64,000 nt of DNA from the NCBI GenBank assembly GCA_900239685.1, contig OENT01000178.1:1-64000 (forward strand), written 5' to 3'. The notes below the pieces were generated by a model. It made no database searches. It was given only the letters and a program-made list of their open reading frames with translations, and was not told the DNA's origin. Each line of letters begins with the position of its first letter. The first letter of the stretch is position 1. Shown here piece after piece: positions 1 to 12,869 of the stretch. Origin of the DNA: Rotaria macrura. Its lineage: Eukaryota > Rotifera > Eurotatoria > Philodinida > Philodinidae. Both the position numbers and the translations under genes were made by a program.

Positions 1-2622
1 ATGAAAATTAAAAAAGTTATTAAAGAAAAAAGACAAAGTTTTGAAAAATGTAATTGATTTGCCCCAGCGTACTCTACTTTGAATCAAATACGATGAAGAA
101 TGAATATTCTATTTACATTTAATCTATCTTATTCACGTTGAAAAATCTCTTTAAAACGAAATTTGGTTATAAATAAAGATTTATATCAAAAAATATGAGC
201 ACATTATTTCAATTTGATATTCTATACAAAAATATTTCTTTCATTAGACGATAAAGTATATGAGAATGTAAATTTATTTCATTTAAAAACAATATGTGAA
301 AAATATGACTTCATATTGAATGTATTTGTGACCATTAAAAATACTTGATCTATGTAATTATTTTTCTCAATCTACATTATTTAGTGACATGAAATTTCGA
401 TTGTTGTTACTCACAAAATGATTAAATTATGATAGGAGAATTTATCATTTATCGAAATATTTAAGATAATGAATTTACTAGTTCATCTATCATTAATTGT
501 GTTATATGTACCATACAATGATTTGAGATGAATACCAGTTATTATGAAAAAACATCGATTAATTATGATAATAAATAGCATTGGAAAATATGAGAGAGAG
601 AGAGATATCTTCGTTGATTGCAACAATTCATAGTTCTACAATGTTGTGAATTTTTGCATTCGAGAGTTAGCTAGTTCGACCGAAATATTGAGTTACTCTT
701 TATCAAAAGCAATAATTGAATTTCGATATGTTAGATAAAAATACATCAAAAATAATCAATCTTCAAGAAATAGATAAGTAAATTCAGGGAAAAAAAATAT
801 TCGCTATGGCTTTCTTAAATTTTCATGTAATTCTCGAATACTTTCGTGTCCTTCGATTATTTCAATTTCATGATTGTCTTAAAATATTAAAGATCAATAA
901 TCTTCTAAAGATTTAATACATTCCAATATTCTTAATTCATTTAGGAGTCAGTAGAAATTTATAAGTGTTCAATAAAACTAAATTATGTAAATATTCATCA
1001 AAAAATCCATCACGTCATTCGGATCTGAACGATGACTATTGTCTATTTATGAAATGAATTAACGTTGTTCATCCATAATAGAATTTAATATAGTGTTGAG
1101 ATTTTTATGACTGATGATCTATGGTTATGTCTATAGTACAGACACAAATTACATGCGCCATCGATCCATTCGATCATGCTAGAGCATCGCAGCATGATGT
1201 GACTAGGCGTTCCGATTTCAAGATCGATAGTAGTTTCTATCTAATCGCTCTCCTGTGGATTTTCCTCTCATTAAATCTCTTATATATATATATAAGTTCC
1301 TACTCTCCGTGAAATAAGTACATCTACAATGATGACTCATCAATCTTGTTCAAACTAACTAAAACAAATGATGATGCATCAAATAAAAAAATGGAGACCA
1401 TCTAACTCATGTTAAAGTATTAGAAAAGATAGTAGATATTCATACAACTTTCGTGTTGTGAATGCTCGTAGTGAACCATAATAGAGTCAAGTCTTTCTAG
1501 TCATAAAAATTTTTTGTAAGTTAACGTCATGTTAAGTTCCCTTACGTGTCTATTATTGTTCAGAATTTTTTTCTGTAAAACTTGACATTAAAATTCACTA
1601 GTTAGTATTTTCATAAAACACGAACGAATGAACGAGGATTGATTTAATAATCCATCGGGATACTTATTCTATTTCAACAGTAGTTGTTCATTCAGTATAA
1701 TATAAATAAATTGAATCCATCCGACGCTTCGAAAAACAAGAACGGTAAGTTTTGATTTATGTCTTGATATGACTTCAATTTCTTCAATATTTGTGTCATA
1801 ATGAAGATAGTACTAGTAACTAAAATTAGAAAGTTCGACAGAATCTATTAAGTATGTTTGTACTTCTAGATCATTCGGCTTAAAGGAAGAGCACAATCAA
1901 TTAATTGAGCCTTTAGGACAAGGCTAGGAGCTGACTCGACAACTTACTTGTCTGATAGAGTCGTGATTAAATTATTAGTCATATTTTGTGTGTCCAACTA
2001 AAATAGATTTCATTTGCTAAGTTTTGTCTACAGCATTCGCATACAGATTAATAAGATGTCTACCCAACTGAGTACAGATGTACCACCATACATATTTGAA
2101 TTTTATCTTTCAAAAACAAAAACACAACTCATTGACAGTAGTTAAGAAATTTATTGATTATTATACGGTCTATAAAAATTAAAATCGATCTCTTTGATTA
2201 TAGTACTCATATGATAATCTTATATTCTACATATATAGACATTCAACATACAGATCTGTATTAGATTAAGGTCTTTCTTTTATGCTTAATCGATCAAATC
2301 TAAGACAAAACAGCTGTTCAAAAATTTCATTAGTTGTTTGGTTCCATACCAACGATATAAATATATATATATATGCATATGTACATACTGTCCGTTCTTA
2401 TGTTGATTAGATTCTATAGACAATAACAAAAAAGATCACTCGACCAATAATTATTACTCTAAAAGAACACAATAAGATCTATCGAAGCACATAATTATTT
2501 TTTTCTTAATGTAGTTAAAGCAAGTTTCTTCTTAGAATCGCCTCAAACTACAGCTGTGAATTCTAGTTGGTGTTAAAAATATGAATATATACTATAAAGA
2601 AATTGTTGAGTATTAATACACA
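1..2622. other. Non-coding stretch before the Cys-loop receptor gene
   Basis: AT-rich sequence with no reading frame that looks like a real exon on either strand. The only long frame (1121-1312, +) is low in conserved features and is judged to be chance. Short AT dinucleotide runs occur near 1283-1297 and 2355-2376. The last few hundred bases presumably hold the promoter of the gene starting at 2623. Confidence 0.5.
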
Positions 2623-5107
2623 ATGAAAATCTATATAGTTATAATAATAACATGGATTCTACACATATGTGTTATGAACATTGTACATTCATATGAAAAT
2701 GAAACATTGAATCAAAACAATACAAGTATTATATCAAAACGTAGAAATCAAATAACAATGATACTCGATGGACTTCTACAAGATTATCAAGCACATATTC
2801 GACCTAATTTTGGAGGTAGTATAAATGATGAGGAAAAAAAATTTACACCAGCTCTTTGTTTTACAGATGGTCCAACAATGATTAATTTTGATATACTAGT
2901 TAATTCATTTGGTCCTATTCAAGATATGGATATGGTTTGTAGAAAAATGAATATGTTTTGAAAAAGTTTATTGTATGCTTATATTTAGTCGTATACAATG
3001 AATTGTTATTTTCGACAACGATGGCGTGACGAACGTCTACAATTTGCTGAAGAAGTCGGTGTTCTTTCATTATCAACAACTATGCTTGAACGTCTATGGA
3101 GACCTGATACTGTATTTTATAATTCGAAAAAATCCTATTTACATACAGTACCGACAAGTAATCGTCTATGGCGTCTTTTCCCGGATGGTTCAATATGGTA
3201 TTCATCACGGTATAATACAAGAAAAACAATAGCTATACATCGTTTTATTTTTCGTATGATCCCTATTTTTGTTTATTTCTAGAATAACCGTAACAACAAA
3301 ATGTAATATGAATTTGAAAAATTTTCCTGTTGATACACAAATATGTCACTTACTTATTGGCAGTTGTAAAAACCTACATACGATTCTATTCTATGATAGT
3401 TATGTAATTATTTGTTTTTAGTTGCCAATGCAGCATCTGATATTCAATATGGTTGGCGCTTGGGAAATAATAGTGTTAATTTTGATGCAAAAGTTTTACT
3501 ATCACAATTTGATCTCATCAATTATCCACAACATCAAGAAATTACTTACGTAAATGGACGTAGGTGAAATGTAAAAAAAAGAAAACCACTGATTGTTATT
3601 CTAAGATTGAAGTATTTGACTATATTTCGTACCTATCATGATTCTTACGTTCGAACATGGTTAGGATAGATGAGATGATCTTCAAGATTTTTTTATCTCA
3701 ATAGATAGAATATTTTTGTTAGTCATCGTATAAAAACTTTGGATTTTGGTTTTTAAATGCACACATACGTATAGCCTGTCTTCAACTGTTATATTGAAAC
3801 GATGTAAGAATCATGTCATCTCATTTTTGAAGAACAATGTTTCTTCAAAAAAATATTATGTTTGACTTTTTCCATATCATGAATGAGTGTAGAAAAACAT
3901 TTTTGTCAAAATATCGAGATGAAAAATGATTTTTCTTTTCTGTTTTTTTTTTCAATATACATATTTAATACGTCTGTTAGATTTATGATGTCAATATGCT
4001 GTAGACGAGAAAATAGAAATTGACATTAACTATATAATTATGTCAGATTTTTCCTGTTATTTTATTTTTCTGATAGAATTCAAACTGCTAAAGAAAATAA
4101 TCAAAGTATCAAGATTAGTACGAGTCGAAACTTTCTATTTCATAATTCGTATATGAATAGATCTTGGAAAATGGTTCGTACTATTCAGTATTTTCATATA
4201 TCTACAGACTTATTCGTTGAACGAGAAATACGATTTGACCATGTGTCAATGTAATTTTTGCTAATTCTACAATTTATCAATGCATACAAAAGATTCTAAA
4301 TTTAAAAATAATAAAATATTGCGAAATCAAGTTTGTTATCATATAACTCGAATTCATTTTCTACGATAGGAAACTTTTCAATTCTTCGCGTGGATTTTGT
4401 TCTTAAACGGCACATGGGTTATTATATTCTTCAAGTTTATATACCAAGTTCTATGTTAGTCATACTTTCATGGGTTTCATTCTTTATTCATCGTGAAGCA
4501 ACAGCTGATCGAGTGAATATCGGTGTTATGACTGTACTTAGTTTAACAACTCTAAGTTTCGATATAAGAAATTATACGGCTGCTGTTCCTTATTTTACAG
4601 CACTCGATTGGTTTGTCATTATGACACATGCATTTCTACTTGCGTCATTACTTCAATTTGCTTTTGTTCATTATTTTACAAAGGTTTGATTCGTTTTATG
4701 ATTATATGCTGTTCGAATATAATTTTAAATTCTAGTTTGGTTATGGTGAACCATCGGCAACTTATCCAGGTTCAATTGATAGTACGATGTTGAATGAAGA
4801 TAATTCATCAAGATTAAATACTCTTCCTCGTCCATCGCTATACTATCCTCGATTTGCTAATGTCAATGAAGAAAAATTTCAAATAAGTCAAAATCTATGC
4901 TTAGGCATTATTTGCCGTTATTTACGTCGATTCTGGTTTTGCATATCGGGAGATACAAAATATAAATATTTTATACGTAAGCGTACGTCACGTTTCGGTG
5001 TTAATAGTCGAAGTGAACTCGATGTATGTGCTCGCGTAGTATTTCCAGTTAGTTTTATTGTTTTTAATATTTTATACTGGTTTTATTTTCTTCATTTTCA
5101 AAATTAA
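2623..5107 (+). CDS. Cys-loop ligand-gated ion channel subunit (GABA/glycine/glutamate-gated chloride channel-like)
   Basis: Subunit of a pentameric neurotransmitter-gated channel in the plasma membrane. Predicted exons 2623-2934, 2989-3209, 3283-3365, 3422-3559, 4370-4683 and 4736-5107 join in frame to 479 residues. An N-terminal hydrophobic segment is the likely signal peptide. The ligand-binding domain carries the family WRDERL and W-RPD-x5-N-x-K patterns, and the signature loop is present as two Cys 13 residues apart (CNMNLKNFPVDTQIC). Four transmembrane segments follow: M1 begins at GYYIL, M2 contains TVLSLTTL, M3 follows LDWFVIM, and M4 is at the C-terminus. The M3-M4 cytoplasmic loop is long. 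Introns are 52-73 bp except intron 4 (810 bp). The usual Pro-Ala-Arg motif before M2 reads Ala-Asp-Arg, so ion selectivity is uncertain. The ligand cannot be named from sequence alone. Confidence 0.93.
3560..4369 (+). other. Intron 4 of the Cys-loop receptor gene (810 bp)
   Basis: The intron is about ten times longer than its neighbours. The joined protein is colinear with the family across it, so no exon appears to be missing. It has short inverted matches (for example around 3637-3648 with about 3805-3817) but no recognisable element. Confidence 0.6.
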
Positions 5108-5892
5108 AAGAAATTCAAATGAACCATCTCTTCTAAACAACTTATAGACATTTAAACGTATATCTAGTTTGAATTGAGAAGTAGTGACTCAGTACCAAAA
5201 TATTTTTTTATTCAGAAAAATAAAATGCATTAATTAAAGTTTAAATTCATTGCTTAACACACTTGTCTGTTAAATTATGACTTGCACGTTTTACGTTCAA
5301 TTGTTTTTCTGCATAAAGAAGTTCAATGATCGTCATTGTCAATTAATAAGATAACAAATCAAATCGATCGACATGTTGAATAGTAGGGGAATTCAAATTA
5401 TGAATAATAATCACTGTTTGTATATTGATTAGAAGAGTCAATCCACAATGGAATCTGTCGTTTCCTTTGTTACATTATTTTTATTATCATACACTAAATA
5501 TATAATTAAATTTTGACCAAAGTTAAGTATATTATATTTTTAGTATGCGTTTGACCATGCGCGCACGATATCTAGTCAATTTATTTTCGGCACAGAGTTC
5601 ATAATGATATGAACTATTCGATAAATGCTAATGGTATCAAATCATAAGATCATATATATATATATATATATAGAATTTCATTATCGTACTACGATGAATC
5701 CGGTAGGAACAAGAAAGAGCAACATAGTATGAATGTCATATAAGAAGTTGACAATGGATAAGCAACTCTATAGGTTTTTTTTATTTTCGTTCTTTCATTA
5801 TAGGGTCTCTCGTTAAATAGTTCAAGTCATTTGTGCGCCAAAATATTCTATTTAACATTTGAAAATATGAATTGAAATTCTGAAATATTAAG
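5108..5892. other. Intergenic stretch with AT microsatellite
   Basis: There is no coding signal between the channel stop codon and the next start. An AT dinucleotide repeat lies at about 5651-5672. The rest is unremarkable AT-rich DNA. Confidence 0.6.
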
Positions 5893-8800
5893 ATGTACTT
5901 TGTAGTTGTTTTTCTATCGATATTTTTTCTCGTGTTCTATCAAAAATCAATGCAAGAAAAAACAAACTCAAGTGTATATGTGCCCATACATTCATTACGT
6001 AAATGTGATCTATGTTCAATAATCAGTATAGCTTTTCCATCGACAATAGATCAAGATTGGATCATACGAGTCGATGCTCATAATAGTCGTCGAACGATGC
6101 TCTTCTATTTATTGTCAATTAAATCGACACGAAACAATGAACATGTACTTGATTACATAAATCAATGTTATCCAAATATGGATTGGTCAAATCTTGAAAG
6201 ACATTATCTTCATATAAAAAGTTTTAATGAAACATATAGAACAAAATATCGAGCTAACGAATTAGGAAACTATTGGGAATTAAAGATATTGACGAATCGA
6301 CGAGGTCCATTAATGTCTCGTGAGCATATATCTCGATATCGTTCGGATGGTTTTCAGCCGCATGAATTAAAACTTTATTGGAATCATAAAGAAATCGAAC
6401 AACTTACGATTTCTGATAATTTCAATCCGATAAAAGATAGTGATGCTAGAAATGCTCTACTTCATACACCTGTTGACGAACGTAAAAATGCAGGAATAAT
6501 AAAATTTATCATATCAGGCATTCAAGATGCTGTTTTTCAAGTTCCTAATAATAAACAAGTGATTGTACTCGATTTTGCTGATGAACGAATGCCTGGTGGA
6601 TATTATTTAGAGAATGCCAATACACAAGAAGAAGTCAAAATGAATTTCTGATGGAGAAATTTTGTTTTGTTGAAATTTTTCTTTTTGATTAATTTAAGGT
6701 TATTCTCTATAATTCGGATGGTTATCGTGCATTATTAGATTTAAAATATCAAATGATGGATGGTGGTTATATGCTACCTGAATATGGAGTCGCTTACATA
6801 AAACATGTACGATTTTTTCAACGAGATACTGTACGTGAACGTCTTACAGATTTGATTGTTGCTGCATGTAAGTCTTGTTATCATTCAAATCATTTTTTTT
6901 TCTATTAGTTTTCTCTTCTACGAAACAGCTGTTGTTTTACAAATCTCCAAGACACGAAATCCTATGCAAGAATAGTTTAAATACGTGTCTATCTTTCAGG
7001 AAAAAATAGCTTTGCAAATCTTCTTCATCTTTTTCTCTATGTGCCTGTGTTTGATCGAACATCTTTCCACTAGACAACTAAAAATTTAAAGAATAAGGTT
7101 CTGTCATGTCTGTGTATCTTGAAATGTTCTATGAAGTAGCAAACTTTCGACTGAAGTCTCTGCTTTAAAGTCTTCTGTTGATATTTATCTTGGAAAACTC
7201 GTAATAGACTACTAATAAGTTTAACATCGCCTTTTCACTATAAGTAATATAGATTATGAAAATATCATTTGATTTAATTTCATATGACCACGAGTTGCTT
7301 GTATACATGCTGTAGGGCGATGTTCTATTTTCAACTAGGGATTTAATGAATATTAGTAGAAAAGAATAATCTACGCACAACATTAATACCTTGTGATCAT
7401 GGAAGAATATCAATCTGCTATCGCATATACTGGTTAGTATGAACAATGCAATATAGACATTACTGCAATAGTTATATTTCATGAGATGACTATCGACAAG
7501 ATATGAAAGATTTCCATGAATGTATTGTCGATTAAATTAGCTTGCATAAATAGTTTACCTATAAAATTCAAAAGTTAGCTTTTTTTCATACGTTTGAAAT
7601 GATCACAGTAGATGCTCAAGTATTGCAGTACCCTTACAGCACTGAGATAGGAATATATACAATCTTTTTGTTTTAGAAAATTTATAGTTCATTTGTATCT
7701 ATTTACTATAAACAGTTACAAATTTTTTCTCGCGTAAGAAACAGTACATAATGTTCGAAGGGATATCATTGGAATATTTGTTGTTGATTATTTGAGAAAA
7801 TCTCATGACCGTTTTTTAGAAGAGTGAATGATATTTAAATATTTTACTGAAATATTCCAATCGCTCACGATTAACCTTCGTGACTTACAGAACTTTATTG
7901 TTTGATATCATTCTGAGACGATCAAGTTAACATGTGTTACATAAAAGAAAATAGAGAACTTGTACACTTAAAACTTCCCGAAATAAGAAATACGATGTTG
8001 TTATTCTATGATCGAATCGAATTCGATGCTATATCTATATGAACTATCAAATTCGACGTTTATAAATCGAGATTATCTACCTTTATAATCGACCTAGTCA
8101 AGTCACAAGAGTAAAAGTGTTTGTCTCATATTACCAAGTCGAAAGAAAAATAGCTAATCCTACGTTAGTTAAAACGTCACTACTCAGCGTTCATACTATT
8201 AGATTCAATGATGAAACAGAAGAATTCTTAATCGAATCGATCTTCTCTTCACAGCTAGAACTAATATCGATTGTCGACAAGATATACTTTCTAATGATCG
8301 ACTTTTTTCTGTTTTTGTTTTCGGAAAGAACTGATCGAATGTGTTTAAATTATATTCTAAATTCTATGTACGAGCACCTGTCAAGATAGTTATATCTAAT
8401 GATGATAACGAACTATTACCATGCATTTCTTGAATGTTTCAATCATTGTATATCTTTTCTTTGCGTAAAAACTACGAATTCTCATGACTGATTTTGTTTC
8501 GCTCAGTCATTCTCTTTTTCTTTGTCTACATCCTTATTTTTGCTCTGAACTTGTAGTTCATAATGAGTAACAGCGTTTCATCTATTCTACAATAAACGTC
8601 GGATAAACTTTTATCAACGCTTATTTTTATTCAAATATTTTTTTCAAGGATAACTTACGACTATTTAGTAAACTGATGGATTAACTAAGTTTTTCCTAAT
8701 GAATTTAATCTTAATCAATTATTCAAAGATCAAAATGTAGCATTTGCTTTTTTCTTCTATGAAGGTTATGATTTATCAGGCATTGGAGAAGGTCTTTACA

Positions 8801-9102
8801 AATTACGTTCTGTTCATGATGAACAAGACGTTCGTTGTCGTACTCGTCAAAAGTTCAAAACTTTAATCGCCTCAGCTGTTGCAAATACTGAAGGTAATGG
8901 CAATGATACATACTTATTATTGGGACCGATTGGTACTGGTGCATTTAGCAACGATAGAAAAATGATCGCCGAGTTGTTTTCTGAAATACTTAATAATTCA
9001 TTGATGAATTCCAGAACAGCAATACGTTATGCATTCGAACAAATCTGGTTTGTATCTATTGACAATCTTGCCATATTCAAAGAAGTTTTTCAAAGAAGTT
9101 AA
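5893..9102 (+). CDS. Membrane-anchored or secreted protein with microbial-type poly(ADP-ribose) glycohydrolase domain
   Basis: Probably removes ADP-ribose or poly(ADP-ribose). Exons 5893-6633, 6699-6867 and 8765-9102 join in frame to 415 residues. The first 16 or so residues are strongly hydrophobic (signal peptide or anchor). About residues 50-200 are unassigned. The catalytic region resembles the bacterial-type PARG family (formerly DUF2263, TIGR02452): an F-A-D-x3-P-G-G stretch near residues 229-236, then QEE at 245-247, later VAACYDL, and a C-terminal LLLGPIGTGAFSND block. The family signature is GGG-X6-8-QEE. Here the third Gly is Tyr237 while QEE is intact, so activity is likely but unproven. 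The second intron is 1897 bp. The first donor (GTCAAA) is weak but keeps phase and homology. Horizontal origin is possible but not shown. Confidence 0.8.
6868..8764 (+). other. Long intron 2 of the PARG-like gene (1.9 kb)
   Basis: The intron runs from a canonical GTAAGT donor to an AG acceptor, and the flanking exons join as the family motif VAACYDL. The frames inside (7165-7482 on minus, 8117-8389 on plus) show no family resemblance and are judged spurious. I found no clear mobile element in it. Confidence 0.6.
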
Positions 9103-9272
9103 CGGTTTCTCTATGGATTCGTTTTTCTTGAATAAATAACGATTTGAAAATGTTTTGTTTTTAATGCATACGTGTTAATTTTATTAAATAAAGAGGAAAA
9201 GAAAACCATCCTACAAATGACACTGATTTATTTATATGGTGTGTTTTAAGATAAAAATAGTATATTGTAAAT
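9103..9272. other. Tail-to-tail intergenic spacer
   Basis: A 170 bp gap separates the PARG-like stop codon (+) from the stop of the SUEL/CUB gene (-). It must hold both 3' ends. AATAAA-type signals are present (for example around 9186-9192 on plus). Confidence 0.55.
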
Positions 9273-11727
9273 TTAAATATATTCCGTTGTATAGTATTTA
9301 TTGGCATCTTTTTGTAATATCACGTGTAATGGATTGAATGGTATTGGATGATGTGTCGATAGTTTCCTATCGTTTGATGCAACCATCGTCTCAATATTAT
9401 TCGATTCTTGAACGACTAACGGTTGTTTGGTTGTTGAAGTTCGTGGGGATTGTGTTCCACTACCACAAAGTGTTCCACCACTCTCACTTGATGCTATGTT
9501 AATCAATTGAGAATGGCCACTGTGAACGGTATCATCTAAGGGCATTTCGTTTGCGTTCTGTTCATTGATTAGTGATAGTTTTCTTTCAACACTATTTGAA
9601 AGAATATTAGTAGATGTCGTTAAAGTTTGAGTTAAAGGATTAGTAACAAGTGGTGTTTCAAGTTCGGATGCGCCGAGTGAAACTGTATTAGAAACTTTCA
9701 CTGGATCAGATAGTGACGGGGATACGGGTTTTAATATAGTCATAGTATCTTCTGTTAAATCAACGCCATAGATACCACTATCTACAGCAGTTAATGTCGG
9801 TTTAGATGGTGCAGAGTCAGATTTTGTTGCACCGGGCTTTGTTACTGTTGATTCAGATGATTTAAATCGAGATGTACTAACATCAGCTATTTGTACTGTT
9901 CGTTCGGGTACTAATTTTTGTTTTGCAGTATTTGTTGATAAACTATTGGGCTTTTCAAGAAGTGGTGCTTTATCCAATGATTTACCGGCTGATTTTGATG
10001 TTGCACTATTCGTTGTTGATGGTACATTTTTCTTTCGACTATTTGATGATGTCGAAGATCGACGTCTAAAATCGATAAGATGATACTTTTGAACATAAAC
10101 ATGAAAAGAACAAAAGTGTATTTAACACATGAAAGATATTAATTGAAGATCATAGATAACCACATCGTTTGAAATAGTTGTGTTTAGTAGAAAGAAAAAA
10201 TATGTATATAATTAGATTAGATTCTTTCATTCTTAGACATGTCATTCATGTTGAAAACTCTTCAATTAAAGAGAAGAAAAAAAAACATAATAATCTTAAT
10301 GGATAGTATTTAATTTAAAAGGATCCATGTTTGATTTAGATTCTTAGGCTCTGATGCTGATATGATTAATTACATGTTAGAATACGGATTTTCAACATCA
10401 TGCTATCATTTACATCAGTTTTGTTCGTATGTCTTTTGATTTCTTCTAAAAATTACCTTTTAATCAAAATAAAAATACCAGCAATGATTGCAATAAGAAG
10501 AATAACTACACAAACAATAATTCCAATAAGAATTTCTATAATAAATTTTTGAAAACAAGTAAAAGAAATAGTCATCAATTTTCATTGTTAAAACCTTTTT
10601 TATATGTTCGTTTCGTTAATGCTTTGTTTAGATACTGTGCATCACTATTATTAATCGATAATCTGATAGTATTTGCTGGAATAATAGATGTTGTCGCTAT
10701 ATTTAATGATGGTTGATGTTCTTTGATTGATGAATCATAAGCAATTCCATCCGCATTATACTGAGAACGTGCTGCGACCGGAACAACTATAGTCAAAATT
10801 AAAAACACAAAAGACTAACAAAAGAATTTTTCTATCATTAATTATGCATTACTTCTATATCGTATTTTAAAATATCTTGGATGTCTTGATGTCGTTGTTT
10901 GTAATGACATATATAAAGAATTTGATGAGATGAGATAACGTGCATAAGGTAATGGATTATTGATTGAATGTTCAGCACCACACCATGTATGATATTCTTT
11001 CCAATTATTATTTTTGTTTACATCATACTCAATAGATGATGAATCATAACCGAATATTTCAATGTATTCTCCTCGACATTTAATTGCCTCTTGTAGTTGT
11101 ATGTGAATAGGAGATAATTCAATATACATCGATGAATCAGCTTCTGAAAAAAAATATATATATTTCAAAAACAAAGATCGAATGACAATATATTCTCCAT
11201 GAGAATCAGAAAGAAAAAAAACTATACCAATAGTAATAGAACATTTGAGATTATCAGCCATGGGATGTGGATATGCTGGTGATAGAATATAACCATGCAA
11301 TGTATTTCGAATAGGTACTCTGTCAGTACACATTGTATGAACTAATAGAAACATATAACAAGTTCTCGGTTAGAAATTCGAATTTCTTTTTTTTACTTTG
11401 TGTACAAGTATATTTAACAAAGAAATATGTTGGTACATAGGATTTATCTTCACATTTTATATAATCTCGACTTGATATTTCGATTGAACATGTTTTATTT
11501 CCTTCACATTTCGTAGCATCAATAGGTGATTGACATTGCATAAGATATTCAGAATGAACATCGGGTTCACACATTTGATTACGTCGATATACTTTACTTA
11601 TTACTATATCAGATAAAAGTGCTGTTTCATCGGGACAAGATAATTGATGATAGCCTTCTTCTGTTGCACACCAAAATTTATCATAAGTTTTCGATAGAAC
11701 TAATTCAAAAGAAAAGAAGCAAATCAT
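9273..11727 (-). CDS. Single-pass receptor-like protein: SUEL-type lectin domain, CUB domain, transmembrane helix, Ser/Thr-rich tail
   Basis: Probable cell-surface adhesion or signalling receptor; the ligand is unknown. Minus-strand exons 11727-11397, 11341-11228, 11143-10853, 10786-10595, 10535-10457 and 10065-9273 join in phase to 599 residues. Residues ~18-110 have the cysteine pattern of the rhamnose/galactose-binding (SUEL, latrophilin/EVA-1) lectin fold, from FWCATEEG to FFVKYTC. Residues ~114-245 look like a CUB domain: four Cys, GYILSPAYP near the start and CRGEYIEIFG in the middle. A hydrophobic helix of about 25 residues (310-335) ends in IKR, then a 264-residue tail rich in Ser, Thr and Pro without a recognised domain. 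The N-terminus is short for a signal peptide, and a splice acceptor-like GAATTAG lies just inside it. A separate upstream first exon therefore cannot be excluded. Confidence 0.8.
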
Positions 11728-12849
11728 GATTTAAAAACTAAACAAAAAAACATGTATTAATATATTACGTTATATGTCAGACATTAAATATTCGGATGAA
11801 TGAATTCATAACTATTATTTTTATAGGAAATAGGATATGTTCATTAAAGATTTAGTTTTTTCTAAACATTTATATTTAAGAATTATTATTGAAAGAAAGT
11901 GTCTGAACGTGTTTCTTTGCTCCATGCATTTCTTACTGTAAGAATGATGTTAATTTAAATAGAAAAAGAAAACTATAAAGATGTTAATTTTTTTTTGTCA
12001 AATAAGAAAAAGAACTCAGTAGTGTTGTTTTAATCTATCTGTAAATTAAAATTAACACAAGAATAGTCCAGTTTTCCTTGTAGAAAAAAAAAAGAACATT
12101 ATCTATTCAAAATAGTAAAGCTAGAAAAATATGATCAACTACATAGTTGCGTTCTTATCAAAAGCTACAAGATTTTGAGCTATCGGCCATGTTAATTCTT
12201 AAAATAACTAAAGCAGACGCCCTTTGGTTATTATATGATAGTTTTCTAGATTCAGAGAGAATTTTTCTGCTTGAATCTTTTCCGATCTAGTCAAATTATA
12301 CAATATTTCTCATAGCCAGAAGACAACAAATCTATCTGTTTTGTTTTCCAGAGAAAAAATGACTATTTATTTCAATGATAATATCCCGAAGATTTCGATA
12401 GATATATCTGATATAGAAATAAAAACAAGAAAGATAACAGATCTTCTGCAAACACAGTGAATAATAAGCAATTGCAATGCAATAAGCGTCTGCTTTGTCG
12501 GACGATTCAATCCGTTCTCTAATTTGACGACATGAAGAAGAAGAAGAAGAAAAAAAGATTTTTCAGTCTGGAAATCCGGTTCACTAGAATAAACATTATC
12601 TGAAGATCTGGAGAGATTTATCATGATGGCGTTCGAAATCAGCATGATTGACAACACTGTAATGGAATCGTTTCCGGTGAGAATGTATTTGATGAGTTGA
12701 AAATGTTCTCTCGCTATTCCGAAATAAAGATTAGTTACGCCGGGATGACATTCGGATCAAAAGAAAATTCCCAAGATAATAGACATTTAATTTAATAAAA
12801 TTTCATGATACAAACCTAATTCAGAGCAGTAGTACAAACTGGTAACAAA

Positions 12850-12869
12850 GGCCAGGATGCATTCTGGCC
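12850..12869. repeat. Short GC-rich hairpin
   Basis: GGCCAG and CTGGCC flank an 8-base loop, in an otherwise AT-rich region. Too little to name. Confidence 0.5.
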
